From positions 604,501 through 668,500 of the forward strand of contig JAUHXU010000001.1 of the NCBI GenBank assembly GCA_030426805.1: DNA of 64,000 nucleotides, in the 5' to 3' direction. Below are positions 17,295 to 26,004 of the stretch, piece by piece. Made by a program: the position numbers and the translations under genes. Below the pieces are notes generated by a model that was not told the DNA's origin, searched no databases, and saw nothing but the letters and a program-made list of their open reading frames with translations. Origin of the DNA: a bacterium. GTDB taxonomy: Bacteria; Planctomycetota; JAFGQW01. Positions within the stretch are counted from its first letter, which is position 1; each line of letters begins with the position of its first letter.

Positions 17295-17303
17295 TGGTAG
17301 ACT
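17295..17303 (+). promoter_or_regulatory. extended -10 element TGGTAGACT next to a start codon
   Basis: TGG-TAGACT, identical to 9251-9259. Seven bases (GGGGGCG) separate it from the ATG at 17311, so the transcript would start at or very near the initiation codon. Confidence 0.45.
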
Positions 17304-17310
17304 GGGGGCG

Positions 17311-20007
17311 ATGCCACGCCACGTCCCACTCCTCGCCGCCGCTCTCGCCCTCGTCGCCCTCGCGCTGTGGTGGTTGTCGGGGGACGATCCGGCACCGGCC
17401 CCGACACCGCAGGCCCCGCCCGCCGCCGAAGCACCGGACCGGGCAGCCCCGCGACCGAAACCGGCACCGAGGCCAGCACGGGCACCCGACACGCAGCCCA
17501 CACCCCGGCCGGACGAGTCGACGCGGCCGGCGGCAGCGCCCGCCGAGCACCGCTCCGAGGCGTTCGGCACGGTGCGCACGCCGAAGGGCGAGCCGATCCA
17601 CGGCGCCCACGTCGCGGCGATCCACGCCGGTCGCGTGCTCCGCCACACGACGACCGACACCGACGGCCGCTACGACCTCGGCTCGTTTCCCGACGTCGAC
17701 GCCGCGCAGAAGCGCCCGCTCCCTATGGGATTGCCGGCACAGTTCCGCTTGTTCGCGAAGGCGCCCGGACGAGCGACCGTCGCCGAAGCGATTCGCCCCG
17801 GTGGCCCGACCGACTTCGTCTTGCCGGCCTCGACGGTGATCGTCGGCCACTTCGTGCGGGCCGATGGCGCACCGCTGTCCGCCTTCCCTGTGGACGTTCG
17901 CCCGGTGCCGATCATCGCCGGCTCGCCCAAGCGGATCGAGACCGACTCGACGGGCGGATTCCGTGTCGAGGTCGGCCCCGGCGAGTGGCACATCGACGGT
18001 CATGCGCCCGGCTGTTTTCACGACCGCACGGTCGTCGCCGCGGTCGCCGGCCGCGAGACCGTGGTGACGATTCGGCTCGACCCGACGATCCGCGTCACCG
18101 GCCGCGTGATCGACTCGGTGACCCGCGAGCCGGTCCCGGACGCCGGCGTCGTGATGCGCTACGATCGCGTCCACACCGACGCGGAGGGCCGGTTCGCGTT
18201 CGCCGACGTGCCGACGCGCCGCATCGACACGACGTCGTTGATCGGTCAACTCAGCGTTCACGCCGATGGCTACGCGGTCCACACGCGCTCCCCACCGGTC
18301 GCGCCGGGCGGGGACCTCGACCTCGAGATCCCGATCGACCGCTATGCGTCGATCGACGGCCGCCTCGTCGGCGACGACGGCGCCGCGATCGCCGACGCGC
18401 CGGTCGTGCTGCGGTCGGCGCGGCGCGGCCCCGACGCGACGACCGATGGCCAGGGACGCTTCCGGATCGAACGCTGTCCGCCGGGGGCGTGGCAACTCAC
18501 CACGCAGGTCCCGGGACACGCCCCCTATCGCTCGGCGGTTTTCACCCTCGCACCGGGAGAAACGCGCACGACGGTCTGCTCGCTCCGCGCCGGCGCGCGT
18601 CTCGCGATCACCGTGCGCGACGAAGCCGGCGAACCGATCTGGCGGGCCGGCGTCAACGCGATCCCGCTCGCCAGCACCGGCGGCGAACCGCGACGAGGGC
18701 GCACCCGCGCCGATGGCGTCGCAACATTCGACACGCTCGCGCCGGGCGCCGACTACCGCATCATCGTCGAGGCGAACGGCTACGAAGCGCGGACGACCAT
18801 CCTGCGCGCCGAGGCCGAACCGTCCGTATTCGACGTCACGCTTCGCGCCGGCGCGCCGCTGCGCGGTCGCGTGCTCGGCGTGAGTGCGGCATCGACCGGC
18901 GACGTACGCGTCGAAGCGCGGCCGTTCGCGACGCGACGCGACTTCCTGCTGAACCGCCCGCGGACTGCGCCCGTGGCGGAGGACGGGACGTTCGCGTTCG
19001 ATCGCCTCGCCCCCGGCCGCTGGGTGCTGTCGCTCGTCACGAAGGCAAAGCGCTCGCTCGTCGATGCCGAGCCGACGGTCGCCACGGCGGGCGACGACGT
19101 CGCACTCCGCGCACGCGTCTACGCACCGTTGGCGATCGAAGGGGTCGTCGTCGACGCGGCGGACGGCAGCCCGGTCACCGAGCGCACGCTCTTTCTGACG
19201 CGGCTCGACGGGGAGACGCGCGCGCACGACGGCGTCGGCCGGTCACGCGCGACACCCGACGGCGGCTTCCAGCTGCGCGATCTCGCTGCGGGCACCTATG
19301 CGCTCGCCGCCAAGACGCGCGACGGACGGGTCACGGCCGCGCCGGTCCGCGTCGTGCTTCGACCCGGCGACCAGCCGGCCCACGTGCGCCTCGTCGTCGA
19401 CCGACTGCCGGTCGCGACGATCCGCGGGCGCGTCACGCGGCCCGGTGGCGAGCCGGTCGATCGCGGCGAGCACCCGATCGAGGTCCACGCGGTCGCGCAG
19501 GACACGGCGCAGCCGCTGCGCGTCCACAGCAACACCGACGCGACCGGTGCGTTCGCCGTCGAGTTGCCCCTCGGACGGACCTTCCGGCTGGTCGCGCGCC
19601 ATCCCGAGTGGACGGGCGTCCCGGCCGTCGTGACACCGAGCGGGGACGACGCGCCGGTCGAACTCACGCTGCGGACCGCCGGCGCGGGCCTCCGCTGCAC
19701 GCTCCTCGACAGCGACGGCGACCCGCTCGCCCGCGTCCGCGTCGACGTGCGCGATGCCCACGGTTCGCGCGTGACGCCGCGGCAATGGCTCGGGATGCGC
19801 GCCGCGTGGCGCGCTCACCGCGCGGGCGAGAGCCACCGCGCGCGCGAGGCGATCCTCGCCGGCACGATCACCGACGACCGCGGTCGCTTCGAGCGCGCGG
19901 GGCTCGAGCCCGGTGACTACACGCTGTGTGTGGCCGGCTTCCGTCCCGAGCCGATTCGCGTCGACACCGGCGCGCAATCCCGCACGATCCGACTCCGGCC
20001 GCGGTGA
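17311..20007 (+). CDS. large envelope protein with tandem carboxypeptidase-regulatory-like domains
   Basis: An 898-residue protein with an N-terminal membrane anchor (residues ~5-23), a Pro/Ala/Arg-rich linker (about 27-85), and about nine beta-sandwich units of the carboxypeptidase-regulatory type, recognised by turns such as DTDGRYDLGSF, DAEGRFAFADVP, DGQGRFRIERCPPG, DGTFAFDRLAPG, DGGFQLRDLAAG, DATGAFAVELPLG and DDRGRFERAGLEPG. There is no catalytic domain and no C-terminal anchor, so it is probably held by its N-terminal helix and projects into the periplasm. It is an architectural relative of the 766-residue protein at 5321-7621. Start chosen as the ATG at 17311; the open frame upstream lacks a signal sequence. 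Confidence 0.76.
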   Translation: MPRHVPLLAAALALVALALWWLSGDDPAPAPTPQAPPAAEAPDRAAPRPKPAPRPARAPDTQPTPRPDESTRPAAAPAEHRSEAFGTVRTPKGEPIHGAHVAAIHAGRVLRHTTTDTDGRYDLGSFPDVDAAQKRPLPMGLPAQFRLFAKAPGRATVAEAIRPGGPTDFVLPASTVIVGHFVRADGAPLSAFPVDVRPVPIIAGSPKRIETDSTGGFRVEVGPGEWHIDGHAPGCFHDRTVVAAVAGRETVVTIRLDPTIRVTGRVIDSVTREPVPDAGVVMRYDRVHTDAEGRFAFADVPTRRIDTTSLIGQLSVHADGYAVHTRSPPVAPGGDLDLEIPIDRYASIDGRLVGDDGAAIADAPVVLRSARRGPDATTDGQGRFRIERCPPGAWQLTTQVPGHAPYRSAVFTLAPGETRTTVCSLRAGARLAITVRDEAGEPIWRAGVNAIPLASTGGEPRRGRTRADGVATFDTLAPGADYRIIVEANGYEARTTILRAEAEPSVFDVTLRAGAPLRGRVLGVSAASTGDVRVEARPFATRRDFLLNRPRTAPVAEDGTFAFDRLAPGRWVLSLVTKAKRSLVDAEPTVATAGDDVALRARVYAPLAIEGVVVDAADGSPVTERTLFLTRLDGETRAHDGVGRSRATPDGGFQLRDLAAGTYALAAKTRDGRVTAAPVRVVLRPGDQPAHVRLVVDRLPVATIRGRVTRPGGEPVDRGEHPIEVHAVAQDTAQPLRVHSNTDATGAFAVELPLGRTFRLVARHPEWTGVPAVVTPSGDDAPVELTLRTAGAGLRCTLLDSDGDPLARVRVDVRDAHGSRVTPRQWLGMRAAWRAHRAGESHRAREAILAGTITDDRGRFERAGLEPGDYTLCVAGFRPEPIRVDTGAQSRTIRLRPR

Positions 20008-20008
20008 C

Positions 20009-21412
20009 CTACTCGATCTCGATGCGTAGCGAGTCGTAGATGTGGATCGGCGCGGTCAACGCGATCGCGCCCGCCCAGAACCGGACGCCGACCAGTCCCG
20101 ACGCGGCAGGGATCGCCACGGTCGCGGTCGCCGTGCCGCTGCCGTCCAGGACGCCGTCCATCGCCTGGAACACGCCGGGCAGCGAGCCGGACAGGAAGAA
20201 CAGCGCATCGGGCGCGAGCGGCACCGTGCCGGCGCCCGGCAACGGAATCCCCGGTGCGCGCGCGAACGCGCAGCGCACCGCGTACGGCACCGACGGGCGC
20301 GCCGGATCGTCGAGGACGAGGGCGATCGACTGCCCGTTCTTCGGGGTGCCCGAGCGCGTGAGCCCGTCCCGCCACAGCCACACCTCGTGGTCGGCCTGCG
20401 GGTTGCCGCCGCCGACGTTGTAGCGGTGCGCATACGCGAGGACGGTGCCGTCGCCGTTGATCGTCAGGCTGTCGTTCGGGCTGCCGACCGTGAGCCCGAG
20501 GCCGGTCGTCGCGGGCCGCAGGCCGGAGCCGTCGAAGTGCGCGACGTAGAGGTTGTCGCTCGTGTTCGTGTTGCCGCGCCGCGACTTCCACGCGATGCGC
20601 TGGCCGTCGGACGAGAGCCAGACGCGCCGGTCCCGCCCGTTCGGCCACATCGACGCGTTGACGAGGTTCGTGCCGTCGGTGCGGACCGTGTAGATCTCCT
20701 CTTCTCCGGTCCCGGTGCCCTCGAACGCGCAGATCGTCGCGTCGCGATCGAGTCGCGGATACTGGATCGCGCCGCGCGTGAATGCGGTCAGCGTCGTCGC
20801 CGACGAACCGTCGATGTTCGCGAGCCACACCTGATCGACGTTTGCAGCGTCTCGGCGGACGAACGCCACTTTCGTCCCGTCGCCACTGACGCAGCCGGTG
20901 ACGAACCCGCCGGTGGCGTTGCTCACGTTGACCTGCTGTCCCGTGTTGATGTCGAGCACCTCGAAGTCGTAGCGGTTGTTCGCGGTGTCGAACGTCGTGT
21001 AGCCGATGTAGCGGCCGTCGCGCGACAGCGTCAGCCCGGTGTTCGCGCGCTTCGTGCCGGACAGCGTCGAGATCGGCTGGGCGGTCCCTCCGCCGGTCGG
21101 GATGATCCACACCTGCTGACCGGAGATGAATGCGAGCACGCGGCCGTCGCCGCTCATCGCGAGCGCGTACGGGATCGTCGCGGCACCGCCGGTCGTGAGT
21201 TGCTTCGGGCTCGGCGTCGCGGTCTGTGTCGAGAAGACCTCGAACGCGAAGTTCACCTCGCCCACCCACGCGAGCCACGATCCGTCGTCGCTCAGCACCG
21301 GGTAGTAGTCGTTCTGCGTGCCGCCGTTCATCGTGACCTGGGTCGACCGCTGGGCGGAAACCGCGCCCGCGAGCGCGGCCGCGAGCAGCATCGCGCCGAT
21401 GAATCGTCGCAT
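20009..21412 (-). CDS. exported TolB-like beta-propeller protein with recurrent C-terminal module
   Basis: A 467-residue exported protein. After a signal peptide (ending AVSAQ) comes a WD40-like/TolB-type propeller with repeated blades of the form SDDGSWLAWVG, SGDGRVLAFIS, SRDGRYIGYTT, SGDGTKVAFVR, SSDGQRIAWKS, NGDGTVLAYAH. The last ~100 residues are the module shared with other exported proteins here (VPLAPDALFFLSGSLPGVF, GVLDGSGTATATVAIP). TolB-like propellers usually mediate protein binding; no enzyme motif is present. The ATG at 21412 follows GAGGAGG. Its stop lies one base from the stop of the 898-residue protein, with no room for a terminator between them. Confidence 0.78.
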   Translation of the reverse strand: MRRFIGAMLLAAALAGAVSAQRSTQVTMNGGTQNDYYPVLSDDGSWLAWVGEVNFAFEVFSTQTATPSPKQLTTGGAATIPYALAMSGDGRVLAFISGQQVWIIPTGGGTAQPISTLSGTKRANTGLTLSRDGRYIGYTTFDTANNRYDFEVLDINTGQQVNVSNATGGFVTGCVSGDGTKVAFVRRDAANVDQVWLANIDGSSATTLTAFTRGAIQYPRLDRDATICAFEGTGTGEEEIYTVRTDGTNLVNASMWPNGRDRRVWLSSDGQRIAWKSRRGNTNTSDNLYVAHFDGSGLRPATTGLGLTVGSPNDSLTINGDGTVLAYAHRYNVGGGNPQADHEVWLWRDGLTRSGTPKNGQSIALVLDDPARPSVPYAVRCAFARAPGIPLPGAGTVPLAPDALFFLSGSLPGVFQAMDGVLDGSGTATATVAIPAASGLVGVRFWAGAIALTAPIHIYDSLRIEIE

Positions 21413-21499
21413 CGAATGCCTCCTCATCCTCCCCGCTCCCGCCGCTTCGCCGGCAATTGTCGCGCACCCGGTGGCGGGCGACAATCCCCTGCCGACCGG

Positions 21500-22435
21500 C
21501 TACTCGCTCGGCGTGTAGCCGGGCCACGACTCGACGAGCGGCTCGGCGTCGGTCGAGACCGGGGCCGGCGCGTCGAACCCGACGCGGAGGTGGCGCGGGA
21601 GCGCGAAGAGTCGCGTGTGGGTCGCGCCGTCGTAGAAGCGGAGTCCGGTCACGCCGCGCTCGGCGAGGCGCTCGTCGACGTCGGTGGGCAAGAGCGTGAG
21701 GGGATCGGACGTCCCGAGCACGAACGTCCACTCGCACTTGAACGACGGTACGTGCACGACGAACGGCCGCGCGGCGACAAATGCGGTGCCGACGGTCGCG
21801 AGCACCGTCGCGGGGCAACGGAGCCCCAGCGGCGTCGCGGCGCCGGCCTGCGCGACGACCGCCCCGCCGGCCGCGAGCCGTCGGGCGAGCGCGGCGTAGA
21901 ACTCGCGCGTGAACAGCCGACACGACGGCCCGGCGTCGAGCGGGTTGTTCACGTCGACGAGGATGACGTCGTACTCGTCGCCCGACGATTCGACGAAGGC
22001 ACGGCCGTCGCCGATGACGAGTTCGAGGCGCGGGTCGTCGAACGCTCCCCGATGAAACGGCTCGAGGTGCTCGCGAGCGACCTCGACCATCCGCGCGTCG
22101 ATCTCGACCATCGTCACGTGCTCGACCGTGCGGTGGCGAAGCACCTCTCGGAGCGTCGCGCCCTCTCCCCCGCCGATGATCAGCACCCGTCGCGGTGACG
22201 CGACGGCGACGAGCGCCGGGTGGACGATGGCCTCGTGGTAGATGAACTCGTCGACCTCGGCGCTCTGGAGTTCGCCGCTGAGCAGCAGGCAGCGACCGTA
22301 CCCGACGACGCGAACCAGCTCGATCGTCTGAAACGGCGTGCGTTCGTGGACGAGGCGCGCCTCGATTCGGTGCGCGCCGTACTCGTCCGGGCTGAACCAG
22401 TCGACGAGCCAGTCGCCCGCCGGGGGCTCGGTCAC
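21500..22435 (-). CDS. speE: spermidine synthase
   Basis: Transfers the aminopropyl group from decarboxylated S-adenosylmethionine to putrescine in the cytoplasm. The 311-residue protein has the short N-terminal beta-domain (ending LLLSGELQSAEVDEFIYHEA), the nucleotide-binding motif VLIIGGGEGATLREVL (residues ~97-112), the acidic VEIDARMVEVAR, and the catalytic loop region VILVDVNNPLDAGPS. In typical SpeE the loop reads D-x-x-D-P; here it is DVNNPLD, so the second Asp is Asn, a point to check for substrate specificity. Start is GTG at 22435, which overlaps the speD stop (GTGA), so decarboxylase and synthase are translationally coupled. Slightly longer than E. coli SpeE (288). Confidence 0.88.
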   Translation of the reverse strand: MTEPPAGDWLVDWFSPDEYGAHRIEARLVHERTPFQTIELVRVVGYGRCLLLSGELQSAEVDEFIYHEAIVHPALVAVASPRRVLIIGGGEGATLREVLRHRTVEHVTMVEIDARMVEVAREHLEPFHRGAFDDPRLELVIGDGRAFVESSGDEYDVILVDVNNPLDAGPSCRLFTREFYAALARRLAAGGAVVAQAGAATPLGLRCPATVLATVGTAFVAARPFVVHVPSFKCEWTFVLGTSDPLTLLPTDVDERLAERGVTGLRFYDGATHTRLFALPRHLRVGFDAPAPVSTDAEPLVESWPGYTPSE

Positions 22436-22833
22436 GACGCGTCCGGGATCGCCGCCGGGGCCACCGGGCCGCTCGCGAACTCGTCGAGGCGACCGCGGGT
22501 GAGCGCGATGTCGGTCGTGGACGACGCACCGAGCGCATCGGACAACACGGCACTCGCGCGCTGCGGATCGTTCGCCGGATTGCAGACGAAGATGTCGACG
22601 CTCGCGAGCCCGTACTCGGGCCACGTGTGCAGGCTCAGGTGACTCTCCGCGAGGATCACGACGACGCTGACGCCGATCGGCTCGTAACGATGCGAGTGAA
22701 CGTCGACGACGGTCGCCCCCATCGCGTCCGCCGCCTTGATACAATGATCCACGAGGAAGTCGATGTCGTTCAGGCGGGCGGCATCGCACGACTTGAAGTC
22801 GGCGAGGAGCTGCTGTCCCAGCGTCTGCTTCAT
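22432..22833 (-). CDS. speD: S-adenosylmethionine decarboxylase proenzyme (prokaryotic class)
   Basis: Makes decarboxylated S-adenosylmethionine, the aminopropyl donor for SpeE. The 133-residue proenzyme has the self-cleavage site in LAESHLSLHTWPE: cleavage before the Ser following AE gives the pyruvoyl cofactor, and the downstream His and Cys (DIFVCN) complete the active site. Length matches the small Thermotoga/Bacillus-type enzyme. The ATG at 22833 is preceded by AAAGGGG. A promoter-like pair, TTGAAC (complement of 22930-22935) and TACTAA (complement of 22910-22915), precedes it on the minus strand, though the 14-bp spacing is short; the leader would be ~70 bases. Operon with speE. Confidence 0.92.
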   Translation of the reverse strand: MKQTLGQQLLADFKSCDAARLNDIDFLVDHCIKAADAMGATVVDVHSHRYEPIGVSVVVILAESHLSLHTWPEYGLASVDIFVCNPANDPQRASAVLSDALGASSTTDIALTRGRLDEFASGPVAPAAIPDAS

Positions 22834-22964
22834 CGTCACCCCTTTGCTCGAGGGCGTGCGCACGGCGCGAAGAGCGGTCACGGCGCGGAAGCGCCCGGGA
22901 CTGGAGGGTTTAGTATCCGACCCCCGTTCGTTCAACCCCGGCAGACCCGGCTGCGGCACGCCAC

Positions 22965-23714
22965 GTGAGGGCGACGATCCTCGACGATGCCGGCGCGGGG
23001 CCGCCGATCGTCTACGTCCCGGGCATCGACGGTACCGGGCGCATGACGATGGGCCTCGAGGAGCGCCTGCGAGAGCGCTTCCGCGTCGTCCGGCTGCGCT
23101 ACGACACCGACGGTCCCGACACCTACGAGGCGCTCGCGGCATCGGTGCTCGCGTGCGTCGCTCGTGCCGAGTTGGACGACGCGACGCTCCTCGCCGAGTC
23201 GTTCGGCGGCGCGGTCGCCGTCACCGCCGCGCTCCGCGACCCCGCGCGGGTTCGCGCACTCGCGCTCGTGAACACGTTTTGCCGCTATCCTCACCCGCTG
23301 CGCCTGCGCATCGCGAACCTCTCCGGGCCGCTCGTGCCGGGCGCGCTCTTCACGTTCGCACGCCGCTTCGCGTTCCGCACGATGACCGGTTCGCTCGGGA
23401 CGGATGCCGAACGCGGCGCGTTCCACGCCACCGACGCGCGCTACTTCGACCGTGCGCTGTGGCGGCGCATGCAGATGATCGCGGGCATCGACTTGCACCC
23501 GCGTCTCGCCGATCTTCGCTGTCCGGTCCACGTGTTCTGTGGGGACCGGGACAAGGTGCTGGCGTCGACGCGCGCCGCCCGCGCGATCGCGGCCGACGTA
23601 CCGCACGCGACGGTGCGGACGATCCCGGGCGGCGGGCATCTCGTGCTGCCGATTCTGTCGCTGCCGTGGTCGGATTGGCTCGCCACGCTCGACCGCGAAG
23701 CGATGCGTACGTAA
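22965..23714 (+). CDS. alpha/beta-fold hydrolase
   Basis: A 249-residue cytoplasmic hydrolase of the esterase/epoxide-hydrolase type. The oxyanion motif VYVPGIDGTGRM comes first (residues ~15-26), the nucleophile elbow is LLAESFGGAVAV (Ser ~77), the acid is probably in FCGDRDKVL (~195) and the catalytic His in IPGGGHLVLP (~223). The elbow has Glu where G-x-S-x-G usually begins with Gly, a small variation seen in some families. Substrate is unknown. The start is GTG at 22965; no good ribosome-binding site precedes it. It is divergent from speD and followed by the hairpin at 23718-23744. Confidence 0.8.
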   Translation: MRATILDDAGAGPPIVYVPGIDGTGRMTMGLEERLRERFRVVRLRYDTDGPDTYEALAASVLACVARAELDDATLLAESFGGAVAVTAALRDPARVRALALVNTFCRYPHPLRLRIANLSGPLVPGALFTFARRFAFRTMTGSLGTDAERGAFHATDARYFDRALWRRMQMIAGIDLHPRLADLRCPVHVFCGDRDKVLASTRAARAIAADVPHATVRTIPGGGHLVLPILSLPWSDWLATLDREAMRT

Positions 23715-23717
23715 GAC

Positions 23718-23744
23718 ACGGGCGCGAGGGTCACTCGCGCCCGT
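23718..23744. terminator. symmetrical hairpin between convergent genes
   Basis: ACGGGCGCGAG (23718-23728) and CTCGCGCCCGT (23734-23744) form a perfect 11-bp stem with loop GGTCA, four bases after the stop of the hydrolase gene and 34 bp before the end of the opposing gene. There is no T run on either side, so it is either a U-tail-less bidirectional terminator or a 3'-end stabiliser. Confidence 0.5.
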
Positions 23745-23777
23745 CGGTGTCGATGGCGGTGTCGGTCGTGCCGGCGG

Positions 23778-24566
23778 CTACTTGTCGGGATCGCCGCCGG
23801 GACGGATGATCCGCACCGTGCCGGCCCCGCCCTCGAACTCGAACGAGCCGCCGGCAATGTCGCCGAGCATCATCGGCAAGCCGCCCATGCCGCCGCGGCG
23901 CAGGTAGCGCTTCGCGCGCGTGCCGCGCTTCTCGCCGAGCAGCGTCACGAGTTCGGGCGCGACGTCGTCGACCATCGCCTTCATCTCGTCGTTGAGATCC
24001 TGCCACGCCCCGGGATCGCCGAACGCGCCGGCGTCCTTCATCTCGGTCATCAGCGCCTTGGCGTTCTTGTCGTAGCTCTCGAAGATCGGGACGATCTTGT
24101 CCATCTCGTCCCACGTCAAGCGCAGGTCCATCGCGATGCGGTCGATGTCGCGACCGTCGCGACCCGTCATCATCGAGAAGAACTGGCCCGGGCCCCGGTT
24201 GGAGCGCTTCGCCATCTGCTTGACGCGCTTGAGCGTGCGCTGGATGAACGCCTGCACGTGCTTGTCGGTCGTCGCGGCGTGGGCGGCGCTCAACGCCGGC
24301 GTGCTCTGGTGCCCCATCGTCACGAGCGCTTCGCGGACGGCGAAACGAATCCGCGGGTCCTTGTTGCCGACGCTCTTCACCAGCATCGCGACGAACGCGG
24401 CCGCGTTCGGGTCGGCCGGCACCTGCTCCGCCGCCGGCTTCTCGGCAGTCGGGACCGGCTTCGGAGCGCCAGGGGCGTCGGGCTTCGTCGGAGGCGTCGG
24501 ATTCTGCGCGGCGACGCCGCCGGCGACCAGGCCGACGATCGCGGCGGAAGCGAGTGCTCTCTTCAT
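23778..24566 (-). CDS. exported helical protein of unknown function
   Basis: A 262-residue exported protein. The signal peptide ends GGVAAQ (residue ~22), followed by a Pro/Lys-rich linker (PTPPTKPDAPGAPKPVPTAE). The core is mostly helical: a HEAT-like pair (KDPRIRFAVREALVTMG, HVQAFIQRTLKRVKQM) and then LRLTWDEMDKIVPIFESYDKN, which recalls the LTxxQ-type helices of Spy/CpxP periplasmic chaperones. The end is Gly-rich (LRRGGMGGLPMMLG) with a short strand-forming tail. No catalytic motif is present. A chaperone-like or scaffold role is a guess. The ATG at 24566 follows GAGAGGA; an upstream in-frame ATG at 24587 is less likely. Confidence 0.65.
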   Translation of the reverse strand: MKRALASAAIVGLVAGGVAAQNPTPPTKPDAPGAPKPVPTAEKPAAEQVPADPNAAAFVAMLVKSVGNKDPRIRFAVREALVTMGHQSTPALSAAHAATTDKHVQAFIQRTLKRVKQMAKRSNRGPGQFFSMMTGRDGRDIDRIAMDLRLTWDEMDKIVPIFESYDKNAKALMTEMKDAGAFGDPGAWQDLNDEMKAMVDDVAPELVTLLGEKRGTRAKRYLRRGGMGGLPMMLGDIAGGSFEFEGGAGTVRIIRPGGDPDK

Positions 24567-24684
24567 GACGGTGGTCCTCTCGTGCATCAGCGGTTCGGCA
24601 TCGGCGGGGTCTCGGCCCCACGCGTCGGCACTACGCCGGCCGATCCCGCCACGCCCCCCGCATTCTCGCAGAAACCGCCGCGGG

Positions 24685-25980
24685 TCAGCGAAGCGTGAGT
24701 TCGTTGACCGCCGGATCGGTGATCAACGCGATGCCGAGCGGGGCGGCCGGATCGAGCACAAGCGCTTGGGCCCAAACGCGAAACGTCAATGCGCGCCCGC
24801 CGATCGGCGTCAGGTCGAGGGTCGCCGTGGCCTGCCCCCCGGCGAGGACGCCGACGGCGCCGGACAACAGGCCACCGAGGCGGTTCGCGACGCTGGAGAA
24901 CGTGATCGCGTCGACCGTCAGCGGGATCCGACGTCCGTCGGCGAGCGGAACGCCCGGGCGCGTGCCGCTCACGCCGAGCGCCAGCACGTACGGGCGGCCG
25001 GCCAGTGCGGGGTCCGTCACCTGCACGTCGATCGCCCAGCGATTCGCCTCGAGAGGCCGCCACCGAAGCGTCCGGCTCCCGATCGGCACGACGCGGTACG
25101 CATCGCCGATGCCGAGCGTCCCGAGCTTCTGCGGCACGCCGCTCGTCACGTCGATCGACCAGAGGCCCTCCGACGTTCCGCCGTCCCACGCGGCGACGAG
25201 AAGCCGCGGGTTCGCGGCGCTCGCGCGCTCGACCGCGATCGAGTAGCCGCCGGCGAGCGCCGTGGACGTGTGCCACACGCGCGGCGTCGACTGCCCGAGA
25301 TCGAGCACTTCGATCGAGCGACCGGTCGTACCGTTGCAGCAGGAGCCGGAGTAGATCGCGCCCGTGTTCGGATCGCGCGCTATGCCGAACCGAAACTCGA
25401 ACCCGGTCGCGACCGTCGTGAACGCGGAACCGTCCGGTTCGAGTCGAAACAGCGGCGTGTTCAACGTCGTCTGCCCGTCGGAGACGAGCAGGTCGGCGGT
25501 GTCGACGTCGTAGTGGATGTTGCGCGGCGTGTAGAACGGCTCGCCGATGCCGGCGGCCATGCGGAGTGTCGAGGTGCTGCCCGCTTCGAGCACGCGCTCG
25601 ATCGTGTGGTCGACGCGATTGGCGAATACGAGTGCGCCGTCGCCGTCGACCGTCAGGTCGGACATGTGGAACGGCGAGAAGAACGCCGGGGATCCGAAGA
25701 TCGTGCCGACGAGCGCGTGCTGCACCGGGTCGATCTGGACGACCGCGCCGAGCGACGCGTCGAACGCGAGGACGGTGCGGTTGTCCGGCGCCATCGTCGC
25801 GCTGATGATCGCCTGCGGACCGAGATTCGTCGTCGTGACGACGCCGGCGGGCGTGACGGTCGCGACGCCGTTGGCGCCGGCGACGAACCAGCCCTGCGAA
25901 TACCGCTGCGCACCGACGTCGTCGGTCGTCGCGACGGCGACGGTCAGTGCAATCGCCAGCCAGGTGAGATCGATGCGCAT
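24685..25980 (-). CDS. exported NHL-like propeller protein with recurrent C-terminal module (paralogue A)
   Basis: A 431-residue exported protein with a signal peptide ending VGAQ (residue ~25). Residues ~35-310 form a six-bladed propeller of the SMP-30/NHL type (PAGVVTTTNLGPQAIISATM, MSDLTVDGDGALVFAN, NIHYDVDTADLLVSDGQ). A vicinal cysteine pair occurs in IYSGSCCNGTT (Cys214-Cys215). The C-terminal ~115 residues are the module found on other exported proteins (GVLAGGQATATLDLTP, LDPAAPLGIALITDPAV). The protein at 49075-50325 has the same architecture, including the CysCys pair at the matching place. Function is unknown; such propellers bind ligands or act as lactonases, but no lactonase metal site is evident. 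Confidence 0.75.
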   Translation of the reverse strand: MRIDLTWLAIALTVAVATTDDVGAQRYSQGWFVAGANGVATVTPAGVVTTTNLGPQAIISATMAPDNRTVLAFDASLGAVVQIDPVQHALVGTIFGSPAFFSPFHMSDLTVDGDGALVFANRVDHTIERVLEAGSTSTLRMAAGIGEPFYTPRNIHYDVDTADLLVSDGQTTLNTPLFRLEPDGSAFTTVATGFEFRFGIARDPNTGAIYSGSCCNGTTGRSIEVLDLGQSTPRVWHTSTALAGGYSIAVERASAANPRLLVAAWDGGTSEGLWSIDVTSGVPQKLGTLGIGDAYRVVPIGSRTLRWRPLEANRWAIDVQVTDPALAGRPYVLALGVSGTRPGVPLADGRRIPLTVDAITFSSVANRLGGLLSGAVGVLAGGQATATLDLTPIGGRALTFRVWAQALVLDPAAPLGIALITDPAVNELTLR

Positions 25981-26004
25981 CGTCGTCCTCCTCGTGGCCG
26001 GCGA

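Noticed and set aside
22834..22903. Riboswitch or attenuator in the speD leader
   Set aside because: The ~70-base leader shows only a weak GC hairpin and no known polyamine or SAM riboswitch pattern.
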